64,000 bases of DNA from JAZDJP01 sp043803805 (GCA_043803805.1 JAZDJP010000131.1:1-64000); one strand, 5' to 3'; shown: positions 50,590-60,085, counted from the first letter of the stretch. Notes: generated by a model from the sequence alone, not told the origin. Numbers and translations are program-made.

Positions 50590-50879
50590 TCTCCACCTCC
50601 CATGTTCTTAAGCCACTCCGCCGCCTTGACCTTCGACACAATCGCCAGCACGTTCACCGTCTGCCCTTCCACATTGTAAAACACCCGATACTCGTCCACC
50701 CGCAGCCGATACTGCGGATACTCGACATCCCGCAGCCGCTTGATGCGGCTCTTGCTCTCTTTTGTCGGCTCGTGCCGCAGATGCTCCTCGATGGCGTCCT
50801 TGACCGCCGACCGATACGGCTCTTTCAACCGCCGCCCATCCTCAATCGCCTGCGGTGCCAATATGATGTTGTATCTCAT
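50586..50879 (-). CDS. RelE/ParE-family toxin
   Basis: 97 aa. RelE fold: IILAPQAIEDGRRLKEPYR, IKRLRDVEYPQYRLRVDEYR and RVFYNVEGQTVNVLAIVSK. Ribosome-dependent mRNase or gyrase inhibitor depending on subgroup. It precedes its antitoxin, the reverse of most relBE/phd-doc operons. Confidence 0.87.
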   Translation of the reverse strand: MRYNIILAPQAIEDGRRLKEPYRSAVKDAIEEHLRHEPTKESKSRIKRLRDVEYPQYRLRVDEYRVFYNVEGQTVNVLAIVSKVKAAEWLKNMGGGE

Positions 50880-50933
50880 TCAAGCCCTTTGTTAGCCAGA
50901 TTATAGCCAACATCTAAACGCAAGCAAATCATT

Positions 50934-51300
50934 TCACTCATCTCCCAGAAGTTCATCCAGAGCGACCTCCGCCTCTGGCAGTTCCCCCTCCCCGCCCGCC
51001 GTCTTCCGCTCGGCGGGATGCGTCCGCGCATGGACCTCCTTCAGCCGCTCGATGATGACCTTCGTATAGATTTGTGTCGTGGAAATATCGGCATGGCTGA
51101 GCATTTCCTGAATAAGGCGATGCTCCTTCCTCGGCAATTCCAAATCCGCCGTCGGGTTGTGAGCGATGTGATTTCTTCGGGAAAGCCACTTGAAGAAACT
51201 CCGCAGGGCGACCATATAGCCCAACTGCGTCTGGAAGGACAATCCCCGTCCGTCGTTCGATTTTCGATGGAAGAGCGCCTTCGGATACTGTTCGGACGGG
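50934..51300 (-). pseudogene. Tyrosine recombinase with internal deletion
   Basis: The N-terminal core-binding domain is visible (FHRKSNDGRGLSFQTQLGYM, RSFFKWLSRRNHIAHNPTAD, LELPRKEHRL) and is fused directly to the C-terminal box IQEMLSHADISTTQIYTKV with the nucleophilic Tyr. The ~150 residues between, carrying the Arg and His active-site residues, are missing. The 5' side is also cut by a stop about 20 codons upstream of LSFQTQ and no start codon is present. Related to Xer-type integrases of mobile elements. Confidence 0.85.
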
Positions 51301-51440
51301 GCGAGTCAGAAAAGGAGACAATTCGAGAAAATTAACCAATGTTCAGATCGAGATTCCCCTCGCGGAGTTGAATTTCAAGTCCGCTGATGTGATCTTTCAT
51401 GAGGTTGACGAGTTTTCCCCGGCCACCGGATACTCCCAAG

Positions 51441-51462
51441 ACGAACGCCGTTCGCCCCTACA
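51441..51462. repeat. REP-like palindrome half
   Basis: CGAACG-C-CGTTCG (51442-51454) followed by CCCCTAC, identical in its right part to the repeat at 1799-1817. Confidence 0.6.
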
Positions 51463-54109
51463 GTGGTTTATCCGATGTTTGGATCATGGAAAGCGTCCCG
51501 TGCGGGCAGCGCTGGACGCAGATGCCGCAGGCGACGCATTTGGCCTCGTCGAGCCACACCCGTCCCCCGTCGTCAATTTTGTAGGCGAACATCTTGCAGA
51601 GATCGTGGCAGATCTGGCACCCGGCGCCGCAACCGCAGGCCATGCAGCGCTTCGCCTCCCTCACGGCATCCTCCTCGGAGAGGACGGGCGCGTATTCGTC
51701 GAACCCCGCCGCCCGGACGGCGGGCATGGTCTTTTCCATCTCGGGCCGCCAGGCCCGGGGCTCGCGACCGTGGAGCGCGAGGATGTGCTCCTTCCCGGAC
51801 TCCGCCTCCTCGGGGTCGTATTGGAGGAACGCCTTCTCCCCGGAAAGATACTGATCCATCCCCACCGCGGCGCGTTTCCCCTGCGCCACCGCCGCGACGA
51901 CCGTGGCCGGTCCCGTGACGCAATCGCCGCCGGCGAAAACCCCGTCCTCCCCCATCGCCAGGGTATGCCCGTCCACCGGCACGGTCCCCCGCGACGTGAG
52001 CGTCACCCCCGCAGGGAGAACCGCCTGGCTCACCGCGGCGATGACGGAGTCCGCCGACAGAAGAAACTCCGTCCCCGCCACCTCCACCGGCCGGCGGCGG
52101 CCCGACGCGTCACGTTCCTCGAGCACGAAATTCCGCATCCGGAGTCCCGTCACCCGCCCGTTCCCGGCGATCACCGCCTTCGGGGCCACGAGATACATGA
52201 TCCGGACGCCCTCATCCTCGGCCTCCGCCACCTCCTCGTCGGTGGCGGGCATCTCCGCGCGCGTCCGCCGGTAGAGGACATAGACCTCCTTCGCCCCGAG
52301 TCGCACGGCCGTCCGCGCCGCATCCATGGCCGTGAACCCCCCGCCGATGACGGCGACGCGTCTCCCGAGGGCGGGACGATTCCCTTCCGCCACGCCGCGA
52401 AGAAAATCCACCGCCTGGCAAATGCCTTCGGAATCTTCCGCGGGAATTCCCAGAGGAATCCCCCCCTGGGCGCCGATGCCGAGGAAAATCGCCTTGAATC
52501 CCTGGCGTTTCAAATCCGCGATGGATAAATCCCGTCCGAGCGCCTTTCCCGTCTTGAACTCCACCCCCAGCGAACGGATGACGGCGATTTCCCGGTCCAG
52601 AATCTCCCGCGGAAGGCGGTAGGCGGGAATCGCGTACCGCAGCATCCCCCCCGGCTCCGGCGCGGCTTCGAACACGATCACGCGGTAGCCCGCCCGGGCG
52701 AGATCGAACGCGCAAGACAATCCCGCCGGGCCCGATCCCACGACCGCGACCGGGATATCCTTCGCCGGCGCCCGCTCGGAAAGAATCTTCGGTTTCCATC
52801 CCGCGGCCCACCCCGTTTCGAGAACGAACCGCTTGATGGCCCGAATCATGACGGGATCGTCCTTCTCCCCGCGCGTACACGCCTGCTCGCACGGATGATC
52901 GCACACGTAACCGCAGACGGACTGGAGCGGGCTCTTCGACGTGATGAGTTGAAACGCCACCTCGAACTCCCCCTCCGCCACCGCGCGGACGTAACTCTGG
53001 GCCGGGACCGACGCCGGGCAGGCGTACACGCAGGGCGCCGCGGGCCGGACCTCCGCCATGCGGGCATGGCCGGGATATATCGTGAGTTGGGGCGCCGACC
53101 GGACGGCCGGGACGAGGATGTCCCGCACCTCCCGAAGGGAACCGCACCGGCGTTCGTCGAGATACGCCTTCACCCGATGGATGAACTCCGGCATGAACCC
53201 GAACCCGTGGGTGATGGTCCGGGAACAGATCCCGACGAGATCCGCCCCGCACATGGCGTACTCGATGGCGTCGCCCCATTCGGAAACGCCCCCCACCCCG
53301 GTGATGACCGCGTCCGGGCCGCAGAGTTTGCGCATCTCGTAGACGTCGCGCTGGCCCAGCGGCTTGATCCACGATCCGCTGAGACACCCCATTCCCACCT
53401 CTTTCTGGAGAAAGTACTGCGACTGCGTCGGATTTTCCAGGTTGATGGGCGGAATGCCCAGACGGTTGGCGGCCCCTCCGACGGCGTCCGCCCCCGCGGC
53501 GAAGGCGGTTTTCGCGATGGGCGCGATCCGCCCCCCCTCGGGCGTGAGCTTCACAAAGAGCGGAATCCGAAGCGCCTTCTTCACCGCTCCGACAATCCCG
53601 GCCACCACGGCCTCCTGGCTGCCCATGCTGGCCCCGGTGGCCTTCCCCATCCCCTGCCCCTCGGTGAGTTGAACGTTGAAGGACATGTTGGGACAACACA
53701 TGTTGAGTTCGATGATGTGAACACCGGCGGCCTCGCACCGCCGGGCCATGCGCACCCAGCCGTCCACGCCGTCGTCTCCGGCGTAGGTGATATTGGCGAA
53801 CAGAACCAGTTCCGGGCATTGTTTCCGCCCGGCCTCGATCAGCCGCAGGAGTTCGTCCAGGAGAAGGCGCTTTTCCGCCGTGAACGTGAACAGTCCCGGG
53901 CCGGCGTAATACCCGTACCGCGGGACGCGATTGATGTACGGCAGAGGATCCACGGTGAGTTTCAGACTCGCCGCGCCCCACCCGGTGTCCCGGATTTTCT
54001 CCAACTGCTCCAGAGACATCGTCGTGGGCCCGGAGGCGACGTAGAACGGGTTGCGGAAACGCACCCCGGCGACCTCCACCGGCAGATCGAAATCCGTGTA
54101 TCGGGGCAT
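51458..54109 (-). CDS. Fused dihydropyrimidine-dehydrogenase-like flavoenzyme (PreA-PreT order)
   Basis: 883 aa from ATG 54109 (GAGG upstream). Residues ~1-320 are an FMN TIM barrel of the dihydroorotate/dihydropyrimidine dehydrogenase type (IIELNMCCPNMSFN, GVGGVSEWGDAIEYAM, CGADLVGICSRTI). Residues ~365-780 are a GltD-like module: Cys cluster SVCGYVCDHPCEQAC, FAD site VVGSGPAGLSCAF, NAD(P)H site VIGGGFTAMDAART. The C-terminus adds CMACGCGAGC and a 4Fe-4S motif CVACGICVQRCP. In animal DPD the GltD part comes first; here the order is reversed. Substrate unproven. Confidence 0.87.
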   Translation of the reverse strand: MPRYTDFDLPVEVAGVRFRNPFYVASGPTTMSLEQLEKIRDTGWGAASLKLTVDPLPYINRVPRYGYYAGPGLFTFTAEKRLLLDELLRLIEAGRKQCPELVLFANITYAGDDGVDGWVRMARRCEAAGVHIIELNMCCPNMSFNVQLTEGQGMGKATGASMGSQEAVVAGIVGAVKKALRIPLFVKLTPEGGRIAPIAKTAFAAGADAVGGAANRLGIPPINLENPTQSQYFLQKEVGMGCLSGSWIKPLGQRDVYEMRKLCGPDAVITGVGGVSEWGDAIEYAMCGADLVGICSRTITHGFGFMPEFIHRVKAYLDERRCGSLREVRDILVPAVRSAPQLTIYPGHARMAEVRPAAPCVYACPASVPAQSYVRAVAEGEFEVAFQLITSKSPLQSVCGYVCDHPCEQACTRGEKDDPVMIRAIKRFVLETGWAAGWKPKILSERAPAKDIPVAVVGSGPAGLSCAFDLARAGYRVIVFEAAPEPGGMLRYAIPAYRLPREILDREIAVIRSLGVEFKTGKALGRDLSIADLKRQGFKAIFLGIGAQGGIPLGIPAEDSEGICQAVDFLRGVAEGNRPALGRRVAVIGGGFTAMDAARTAVRLGAKEVYVLYRRTRAEMPATDEEVAEAEDEGVRIMYLVAPKAVIAGNGRVTGLRMRNFVLEERDASGRRRPVEVAGTEFLLSADSVIAAVSQAVLPAGVTLTSRGTVPVDGHTLAMGEDGVFAGGDCVTGPATVVAAVAQGKRAAVGMDQYLSGEKAFLQYDPEEAESGKEHILALHGREPRAWRPEMEKTMPAVRAAGFDEYAPVLSEEDAVREAKRCMACGCGAGCQICHDLCKMFAYKIDDGGRVWLDEAKCVACGICVQRCPHGTLSMIQTSDKPL

Positions 54110-54228
54110 CGAAACCTCGCGAACGGAATCGGGGACACGCGAAACGCGACGCCACCCCCGACGCCTCACCACAGAGTCATTATAGCGGCGCGATGGTGAG
54201 GGGCAAGAACGGCACGTAGCGCATGAAT

Positions 54229-54263
54229 CGGGAACCGGGATCCGGCAACCGGGAACCGCAAGC
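54229..54263. repeat. 7-bp-period array CGGGAAC x5 (degenerate)
   Basis: CGGGAAC, CGGGATC, CGGCAAC, CGGGAAC, CGCAAGC in sequence, in the 264-bp gap upstream of the DPD-like gene. Related in base pattern to the GGAAACY array in the GH20 gene. Confidence 0.8.
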
Positions 54264-54373
54264 CCGTGCCCGTTCGTGAATCGCGACTTCACGGAAACAC
54301 CGGGAGTGTGCGCCGGGGACCGCGGAACCCGGAATTCCCTTTCCGCGATTTTTTATCCCCGTTCCTCCCGGGG

Positions 54374-55795
54374 CTACGCGAACCAGCCGGCCGGCAACGC
54401 CTCCCGTTCGGCCTCCAGCAGATCCCTGATGATCGCGTCGGCGTCGCTGATCGAATTGATGATCGGATCGGTGAGCATCGCCCGGCGCAGGATCGCCCGG
54501 TCGCACGTCACCGCCGCCTCAACGGTGAGCTCGTGGGTGTCGAGCACCTGCTGGGTGAGCCCCTTGAGGCCCCGGGGCATGTCCCCCACAGGAACCGGGC
54601 GCGGACCGTCCATGTCCACATCGCTGAGCAGTTCGAAAAAGGCGTCGCTGTCCATGTTGCCGACGGCGCCGCGGTTGGGCTGGTTGATGTAGAACGGCTT
54701 GCCGAGGTCGCCCCACATGCCCTCGATCACGTCCGTGGCGTGGTCGGTGGCGGTCTTGGCGAAGAACTCGGCCATGTCCCCGGCGCCCGAGACGTACCGG
54801 CCGATCTCCTCAAAAACCCCGTCGCGCTGCTTCCGGCGGGCCGGGGCGTCGAACAACGCGAGGGGTTCGATGTCCGGGGGGTTCCTGGAGTAGCCCTGCC
54901 AGTAGGGCACGTACTCCTTCGTATGGGCGATGCACATGCAGGCCGCGCCGAAGATTTCGCTCAGCGCCAGGCGGTAGCGGCCGTTCTTGCGGCTCTTGGA
55001 ATGAGTGCCGGCGTCCTCGTCTCCGGCGTGAGTGCGCATGTAGTCGTAGTACGCGCCGAGACAATCCCGGCCGGCGGCCTCCAGCCCCCACATCCAGGTG
55101 AAGTGATTGACCCCGCCCAGGCGCACCGCGGTGCGGCGCTCGATCTCCGGGTCGGTCGCTTCGGGCGCGAGCAGGCCGACGTTGCGCAGGAGCCGCCGCC
55201 GGAAGTGCGGCTCGTGCAGCCCGTCGCAGAGCGCGAACGAACGCAGATGCGGCGCGTGGCGCATGAGCAGAATACCGTTGCAGGCCGTGGGGTTGATGTA
55301 ATTGATCACCCAGGCCCGCGGGCAGAGCGCCTCGATGTCACGGGCCACCGCCAGGATTTCGTGGGCCTCCCGGAGTGTCCGGAAGATGCCCCCCGGGCCG
55401 ATGGTGTCGCTCGAACACATCAGCACCCCGTGCCGGGCGGCGATTTCGGTATCCACCCCCCGCCAGCGGATGCCCTCGTTGGCGAATGTCAGCACCACGA
55501 AGTCCGCGCCGCGGAGGACCTCGCGCCGGTCGGTGGCGGCCTCGATCGTCGTGGGCGCGCCGGAGTGCTCCTTCGCGCGCGCGGCCAGGGCGGCCATCGT
55601 CCGGAGCGTCGGCTCGTGGGTGTCAACCAGCGCCAGCGTGCCCGACCGGAGCACCGGGCTCGTCATCACCCCCTTGATCGCCTGCCGGCCGAAGAACATG
55701 CTCCCGGCGCCGATCACCGCGATCCTGGGGCCGCGCCCGGCCGCCTTCGCCGCCCCGGGTTTGTCCGCTCCGCCCTTACTGGATTTTGTTGCCAT
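54374..55795 (-). CDS. GH4-family alpha-glucosidase/alpha-galactosidase-like enzyme
   Basis: 473 aa; AGGAGA upstream of ATG 55795. NAD- and Mn-dependent glycosidase family 4: Rossmann IAVIGAGSMFFG, IEALCPRAWVINYINPTAC, metal ligands in ALCDG and LGGVNHFTWM. A Ser/Lys/Gly-rich N-terminal extension (~25 aa) precedes the fold. Acts in the cytoplasm on oligosaccharides or glycoside phosphates by oxidation-elimination. First of a carbohydrate group up to the GH20 gene. Confidence 0.9.
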   Translation of the reverse strand: MATKSSKGGADKPGAAKAAGRGPRIAVIGAGSMFFGRQAIKGVMTSPVLRSGTLALVDTHEPTLRTMAALAARAKEHSGAPTTIEAATDRREVLRGADFVVLTFANEGIRWRGVDTEIAARHGVLMCSSDTIGPGGIFRTLREAHEILAVARDIEALCPRAWVINYINPTACNGILLMRHAPHLRSFALCDGLHEPHFRRRLLRNVGLLAPEATDPEIERRTAVRLGGVNHFTWMWGLEAAGRDCLGAYYDYMRTHAGDEDAGTHSKSRKNGRYRLALSEIFGAACMCIAHTKEYVPYWQGYSRNPPDIEPLALFDAPARRKQRDGVFEEIGRYVSGAGDMAEFFAKTATDHATDVIEGMWGDLGKPFYINQPNRGAVGNMDSDAFFELLSDVDMDGPRPVPVGDMPRGLKGLTQQVLDTHELTVEAAVTCDRAILRRAMLTDPIINSISDADAIIRDLLEAEREALPAGWFA

Positions 55796-55872
55796 CTGGC
55801 TTCTCCTCTTCCGGTGAACAGTGTCAAAAATTTATTTCATCTTCCAAAGCGGTTCAGTTGGAGCGCGACCGA

Positions 55873-56928
55873 TCAACCTTGCCACTTGCGGATAAAGACC
55901 AGCAGGGTTTTGAGCACGTTATCGAAGACCGCCAGGCGCGCCATTTCAAAGCCGTGGCTGTTTTCGCGGACATGCCCGATAAAGCCGATGCGCGGCGCGC
56001 CACCGGCGTCGAAAACCCTGCTGGCATCCGAGGAAGCCGTTTTATATGCGGCCGGCTGCAACTCGGTTCCGGCCTCGCGCGCCATGCGGCAGAGATCGCA
56101 TAGCAGCGGCTGGTCATAGTGCGCCACTTTGTCCTTGCTCCAGATACCGGGCCGGCCGTCCAGGGCCAATGGCGCTTCGGGCGTGATCGGACAGCCGTCC
56201 ACGCTGATGAACACCTCCGGCCGTTCGCGGTGCGCCAGCACCTTGGCTCCATAGCAGCCGCCTTCCTCCTGCACGGTGAAGGCCACAATCAGCGGGATTC
56301 CGGGCGTGATTTTCCCGCGGTGAATGGTTTCCAGCAGCCTCAGGAGCGTGACGCAACCCATGCGGTCGTCAAACGTCCAGGCCGCCAGGAACGGATTGGC
56401 GGGCGGTCCCAGCAGCACGGGCCCGCGCTGACCGTGGGCTGGCACGGCGGTGGACCCCGGCCGGACCCCGGCTTTAACCAACTCCGCCGGCGTGAGCCCG
56501 GTCAGAATATGACAATCATCCCAGGTTATGGCCTTGTCCGGGGCGCCCGAATGTCCCGACAACCCAACCGTCAATATCCCGGTGACAGATGCGCCATCGC
56601 CAATAATATCCAAAGGACGCTCGCCGATCTTGTGCGGCAGCAAGCCCCCGGAAGGTTCTACACGCAGACGGCCATCCGGCTCGATGCGCGTCACGACCAG
56701 GGCGATTTCGTCCATATGGGCAGCCAGCATCACCAGCGGTTTGCGTTCTTTCGGCCGCCCGATGCGTATCACGACATTGCCGGCAGGATCCGTTTCGGCG
56801 GAAAATCCCAGCGCCTTGGCTTTACGGACCACCAGAGCCGCCATCTTCTGCTCACGGCCCCCCGGCGAGGGAATGGCCAGCAGTTCGGATAAAAGGGTCA
56901 CCGCGGGATGTTTGGATGCATCTCTCAT
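55873..56928 (-). CDS. M42-family aminopeptidase
   Basis: 351 aa from ATG 56928 (GGAGAG upstream). Di-metal aminopeptidase: AAHMDEIAL, WTFDDRMGC (bridging Asp), VQEEGGCYGAKV (Glu pair), ISVDGCP and HVRENSH. Tetrahedral cytosolic enzymes that trim peptides; some members were first named endoglucanase M. Base composition is lower in GC than the neighbours. Confidence 0.9.
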   Translation of the reverse strand: MRDASKHPAVTLLSELLAIPSPGGREQKMAALVVRKAKALGFSAETDPAGNVVIRIGRPKERKPLVMLAAHMDEIALVVTRIEPDGRLRVEPSGGLLPHKIGERPLDIIGDGASVTGILTVGLSGHSGAPDKAITWDDCHILTGLTPAELVKAGVRPGSTAVPAHGQRGPVLLGPPANPFLAAWTFDDRMGCVTLLRLLETIHRGKITPGIPLIVAFTVQEEGGCYGAKVLAHRERPEVFISVDGCPITPEAPLALDGRPGIWSKDKVAHYDQPLLCDLCRMAREAGTELQPAAYKTASSDASRVFDAGGAPRIGFIGHVRENSHGFEMARLAVFDNVLKTLLVFIRKWQG

Positions 56929-57114
56929 GGCTTTCTCTCCCCGAAAATATTTCGAGAATCTGACATTCAAATGCGATTTTCGCGGGCGATTATACCATGC
57001 CTGCCAAATCCTTACTCTCTGTTTTTTCCGGGAGATCGTTATCGGGACTCTGGAACAGCCTGTCTCACTTTCGGCGCGGAACGCGACGTAACGTGCCGGC
57101 AGGGTTGGACACTC

Positions 57115-58110
57115 CTATTGACAGTCAAGTAGAACCTTGGCGGATTGACCGGAGGAAAACTTCTCAAACGCGGCCGCCGCTTCCGTGATTGGATAGCGAT
57201 GCGAGATAAGGTCAAGGACCCGCAATCCGTTACGATAGAGTTCCAGCATCCGGCCAAACTCGGAGAAGTGGTAGAACCATGCTCCAATCGCCGTGATGTC
57301 TCGGCGGATGAACTGGTCGCTGGGGGAAATGGGGAATGCCCCCTGCTCGCCATTGAAAACAACCGTGCCGGCTGTGCGCACGGCGGCAAAACAGGCCAAG
57401 GCCGTTTCCGGGCGGCCCGCGGCCTCGATGCAGGCGTCTGCGCCAGTTCCGCCGGTCAGGATACGCACTTGCGCGACGGGTTCGACTTCCTTCGCATTCA
57501 CGACGTTGCTGGCGCCCAGGTGTTTCGCCATCGCTAACCGTGCTGGGGAGATATCCACGGCAATCACTCGACGGCCCAGATGTGCCTGCATAAGCACATT
57601 GCCCAGCCCAATCGGCCCAACCCCAAAGACGGCCACAATCTGTATTTCCGGCGATGCGATCTTGGTGGACGTGTGATAGGGCACGCCCAGCCCATCGCCT
57701 GTAAGCAATACACCCGCTTCCCACGAGACGTCGCCGGGCAGTGGATGGCAGGCGTTGGCGGCGGCCAGAAAATGCTCCGCGTGCATGCTCCCATAGAACT
57801 TCAACCTGGGACACCACGTATATTGCCCCTTGGCGCAGTAAGCACAATTACCGCAACCGGCGATGGCGCAGACCCCTACCCGCTGACCGATTTCCAAATT
57901 GGACACACCCTCGCCGAGGTTGACGACGGTGCCGACGGCTTCATGGCCGTTGTTGCCTTGCTGTAATCCGTCGCCGTGATAGGAATGCAGTTCGCTGCCG
58001 CATATCGCCGAAACAGCCGTCTCGATCAGGACTTCACCTGATCCAGGGATGGGGGCGGGCATTTCGACCACTTTAACGACACCGTTGCCTGCCAATCGGA
58101 TGATACGCAT
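57115..58110 (-). CDS. Zinc-dependent medium-chain dehydrogenase
   Basis: 331 aa; GAGGAG upstream of ATG 58110. Structural zinc Cys cluster GCGNCAYCAKGQYTWC, catalytic-zinc residues in CGSELHSYHGD and GHEAVGTV, Rossmann VFGVGPIGLGN. Likely a sugar or polyol dehydrogenase since the next gene upstream is a Gfo/Idh oxidoreductase 12 bp away. Confidence 0.9.
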   Translation of the reverse strand: MRIIRLAGNGVVKVVEMPAPIPGSGEVLIETAVSAICGSELHSYHGDGLQQGNNGHEAVGTVVNLGEGVSNLEIGQRVGVCAIAGCGNCAYCAKGQYTWCPRLKFYGSMHAEHFLAAANACHPLPGDVSWEAGVLLTGDGLGVPYHTSTKIASPEIQIVAVFGVGPIGLGNVLMQAHLGRRVIAVDISPARLAMAKHLGASNVVNAKEVEPVAQVRILTGGTGADACIEAAGRPETALACFAAVRTAGTVVFNGEQGAFPISPSDQFIRRDITAIGAWFYHFSEFGRMLELYRNGLRVLDLISHRYPITEAAAAFEKFSSGQSAKVLLDCQ

Positions 58111-58122
58111 ACGGCGATCTCC

Positions 58123-59109
58123 TCATGTTCCCAGCGGGAACTCCTGCTGGACGTCCACCGGCCGTTTCTGCGCAATCGATCGCCGCAGGGCGGCCTCGAA
58201 TTGAAGTTCCTCAAGTCCGGCAAGTCCCCGCACGGGTGGGGGGGCGCCATGCCGGATTGAATCCAGATAGGCCGCCAGGGACTTGTGGAACGACGCCTGG
58301 TATTGGTCCCAGCGCGAGCGGTTGCCGGTGAGAGTGTGAGACTCACGGTAACGCGTGGCGTGATCGAAAATGTCGACGGGCCCGTCGAGATCACTGAAGC
58401 GGATGTTTCCCCTCTCAAAGTTGAAGATCACATCGTACAACGGGAAATCGAAATGGCTTCCGCCGGTTCCCAAAATCGTCCCCACGGCTCCATTCAACAG
58501 AAGGAAGGAACCCGCCACGTCCACGGCGCCTTGATATGGAATATCCCCCGCCAGCGCCGAAATCCGGGACGCTCGACCCCCAAAGAGATGCAACAGGTCT
58601 ATGCAATGGCTCCAGCAGGCATAGTTCACGAAAAGGGACGCCTGTGTCAGTTTGCCGAAGTGGCGGTCGCTGATCGCCTTCTGCGCGCGCATTGTCTGAT
58701 CAAAGAAGCGATAGTTGAAAACCATGGCCGTTTCCGTGCCGACGGCGCCGGCGCGTTGGAGCAGTTCTCTCGCCTTGAAGAAATCATCCTCACATACCTT
58801 GGCCTGACCGTTCCGAGCAACGAGCGGCTTCTCGAAAAAAAGACGCTTTGGTCGGCCTTCAAGAAGCGCCATGGCCGCATCGAACCGCTGCGTTTCCCCC
58901 GTCAGCACCAGAACTGCGTCGGGTTCATCCGCGAGGAGTTCCTGGATGGAATCCGCGATGCGGCCGCCAAAAATCCCGGCACACGCCTCGGCTTTCGATC
59001 GGGTGCGCGAGTAATACGTCAGAACAACATCCTTCTGTTTCGACAGATACGGAAGATAACTGTTCCGAGCCACATTACCGGCGCCCACTACAGCGATTTT
59101 GATGACCAC
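58123..59109 (-). CDS. Gfo/Idh/MocA-family oxidoreductase
   Basis: 328 aa from GTG 59109; AGGAG 7 bp upstream. N-terminal Rossmann VVGAGNVARNSYLPYL and the FFEKPL motif with the conserved Lys-Pro; C-terminal beta sheet domain with GNIRFSDLDG. Oxidises or reduces sugar derivatives with NAD(P). Transcribed with the zinc dehydrogenase. Confidence 0.9.
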   Translation of the reverse strand: MVIKIAVVGAGNVARNSYLPYLSKQKDVVLTYYSRTRSKAEACAGIFGGRIADSIQELLADEPDAVLVLTGETQRFDAAMALLEGRPKRLFFEKPLVARNGQAKVCEDDFFKARELLQRAGAVGTETAMVFNYRFFDQTMRAQKAISDRHFGKLTQASLFVNYACWSHCIDLLHLFGGRASRISALAGDIPYQGAVDVAGSFLLLNGAVGTILGTGGSHFDFPLYDVIFNFERGNIRFSDLDGPVDIFDHATRYRESHTLTGNRSRWDQYQASFHKSLAAYLDSIRHGAPPPVRGLAGLEELQFEAALRRSIAQKRPVDVQQEFPLGT

Positions 59110-59223
59110 AAGACGTCTCCTCTATTGCGACATGCCTGTCTGTTCCCGCCATCTTGTTCGTCCGTCGCCGGTGACTTTCCGGCGCTTGTCGCCGGTAACG
59201 TCCACCGGCTGGTTGGGCTCCCC

Positions 59224-59565
59224 TTACATGGCCCCCGACTTGCCCGCCGCCAGCAGGAGCATGCCGACGAAGATTGCCATGACCCCGCCCCATTGCGTCA
59301 ACGAGATATCGGACTTGAAAATAACCGCCAGCGCCAGCTGCGCCAGCAGAAAGGACCCGCCGCCACAGATGGCAAGGGCAATATTCGGGTTCATGGACTT
59401 GTAGACAAGCATCAGGAGCCAGATACTGGAAAAGCCAAACAGATTGCCGCCGAGGAATCCCCACAACCAGCGACCGTCAGAGACGCTACCCCACGTGAAA
59501 AACAACTGCGCAATAACCTGCATTGCATAGAACACACCGATTACCATCATGGTCGAACCCGACAT
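59224..59565 (-). CDS. Four-helix SMR/DMT-like membrane protein
   Basis: 113 aa from ATG 59565 with GGAGAG. Four hydrophobic helices of SMR size; MNPNIALAICGGGS and GGVMAIFVGMLLLA match the loop-helix pattern of EmrE. The Glu of EmrE helix 1 (E14) appears as Gln (Q16 in FYAMQVIAQ), so proton-coupled drug efflux is doubtful. Might export a metabolite or act as a regulator. Confidence 0.7.
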   Translation of the reverse strand: MSGSTMMVIGVFYAMQVIAQLFFTWGSVSDGRWLWGFLGGNLFGFSSIWLLMLVYKSMNPNIALAICGGGSFLLAQLALAVIFKSDISLTQWGGVMAIFVGMLLLAAGKSGAM

Positions 59566-59654
59566 TTTTCTCTCCTTTTTGATTCGCCCGGCGTTGGCTT
59601 TCAACCGCGCCGTCCTCGGCGTCGGTTGGAAAGCCTTGTTGTGTTGGGACGCCC

Positions 59655-60038
59655 CTATTCAAAGTGGCACTCAATAATGCGCTTGACATATGGCAATTCT
59701 GCCAGACGCCTGATCACGTCGCAGTAGTCCTTCTTTGTCTGACCGATGCAAAGGCACTCATTCGTGCCTGAACCTATTCGCCCTGACGAACCCGGCATGA
59801 ACTGCACTGTTCGGTCGATTGCTTTGACTTCCGCTCTGCATCTCTCGCTGTTCGGTATGCAGAACTCATACGCCACCGAAACCTTGCCGGAAGGAGGACC
59901 ACGCAGCCCATCCCCATCGAGTTTGCTCAAGTCCAATTCAATCTTGCGCGATGGATCACTCGAAATAGAGGGTGGAGCGCTCGCGCACGAGGCGCAAAGG
60001 ACGAGCGCACCCAACAGGAAGAGGTTCCTTGTTGTCAT
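59655..60038 (-). CDS. Small lipoprotein
   Basis: 127 aa from ATG 60038. Signal peptide with lipobox-type end (LGALVLCASC|A), then ~100 residues with five Cys (CIPNSERC, CLCIGQTKKDYC, IIECHFE) that could form disulfides. Start could be the upstream in-frame ATG (MRRPIIVGAKK). Unknown function; outer-membrane or periplasmic anchor predicted. Confidence 0.65.
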   Translation of the reverse strand: MTTRNLFLLGALVLCASCASAPPSISSDPSRKIELDLSKLDGDGLRGPPSGKVSVAYEFCIPNSERCRAEVKAIDRTVQFMPGSSGRIGSGTNECLCIGQTKKDYCDVIRRLAELPYVKRIIECHFE

Positions 60039-60085
60039 CTCTTTCTTTGCCCCAACAATTATTGGACGTCGCATCGTTGAATCAA

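Noticed and set aside
18490..54109. Complete reductive pyrimidine catabolic pathway (DPD-like gene plus aminotransferase and mmsA)
   Set aside because: The genes are 30 kb apart and neither dihydropyrimidinase nor beta-ureidopropionase is seen.
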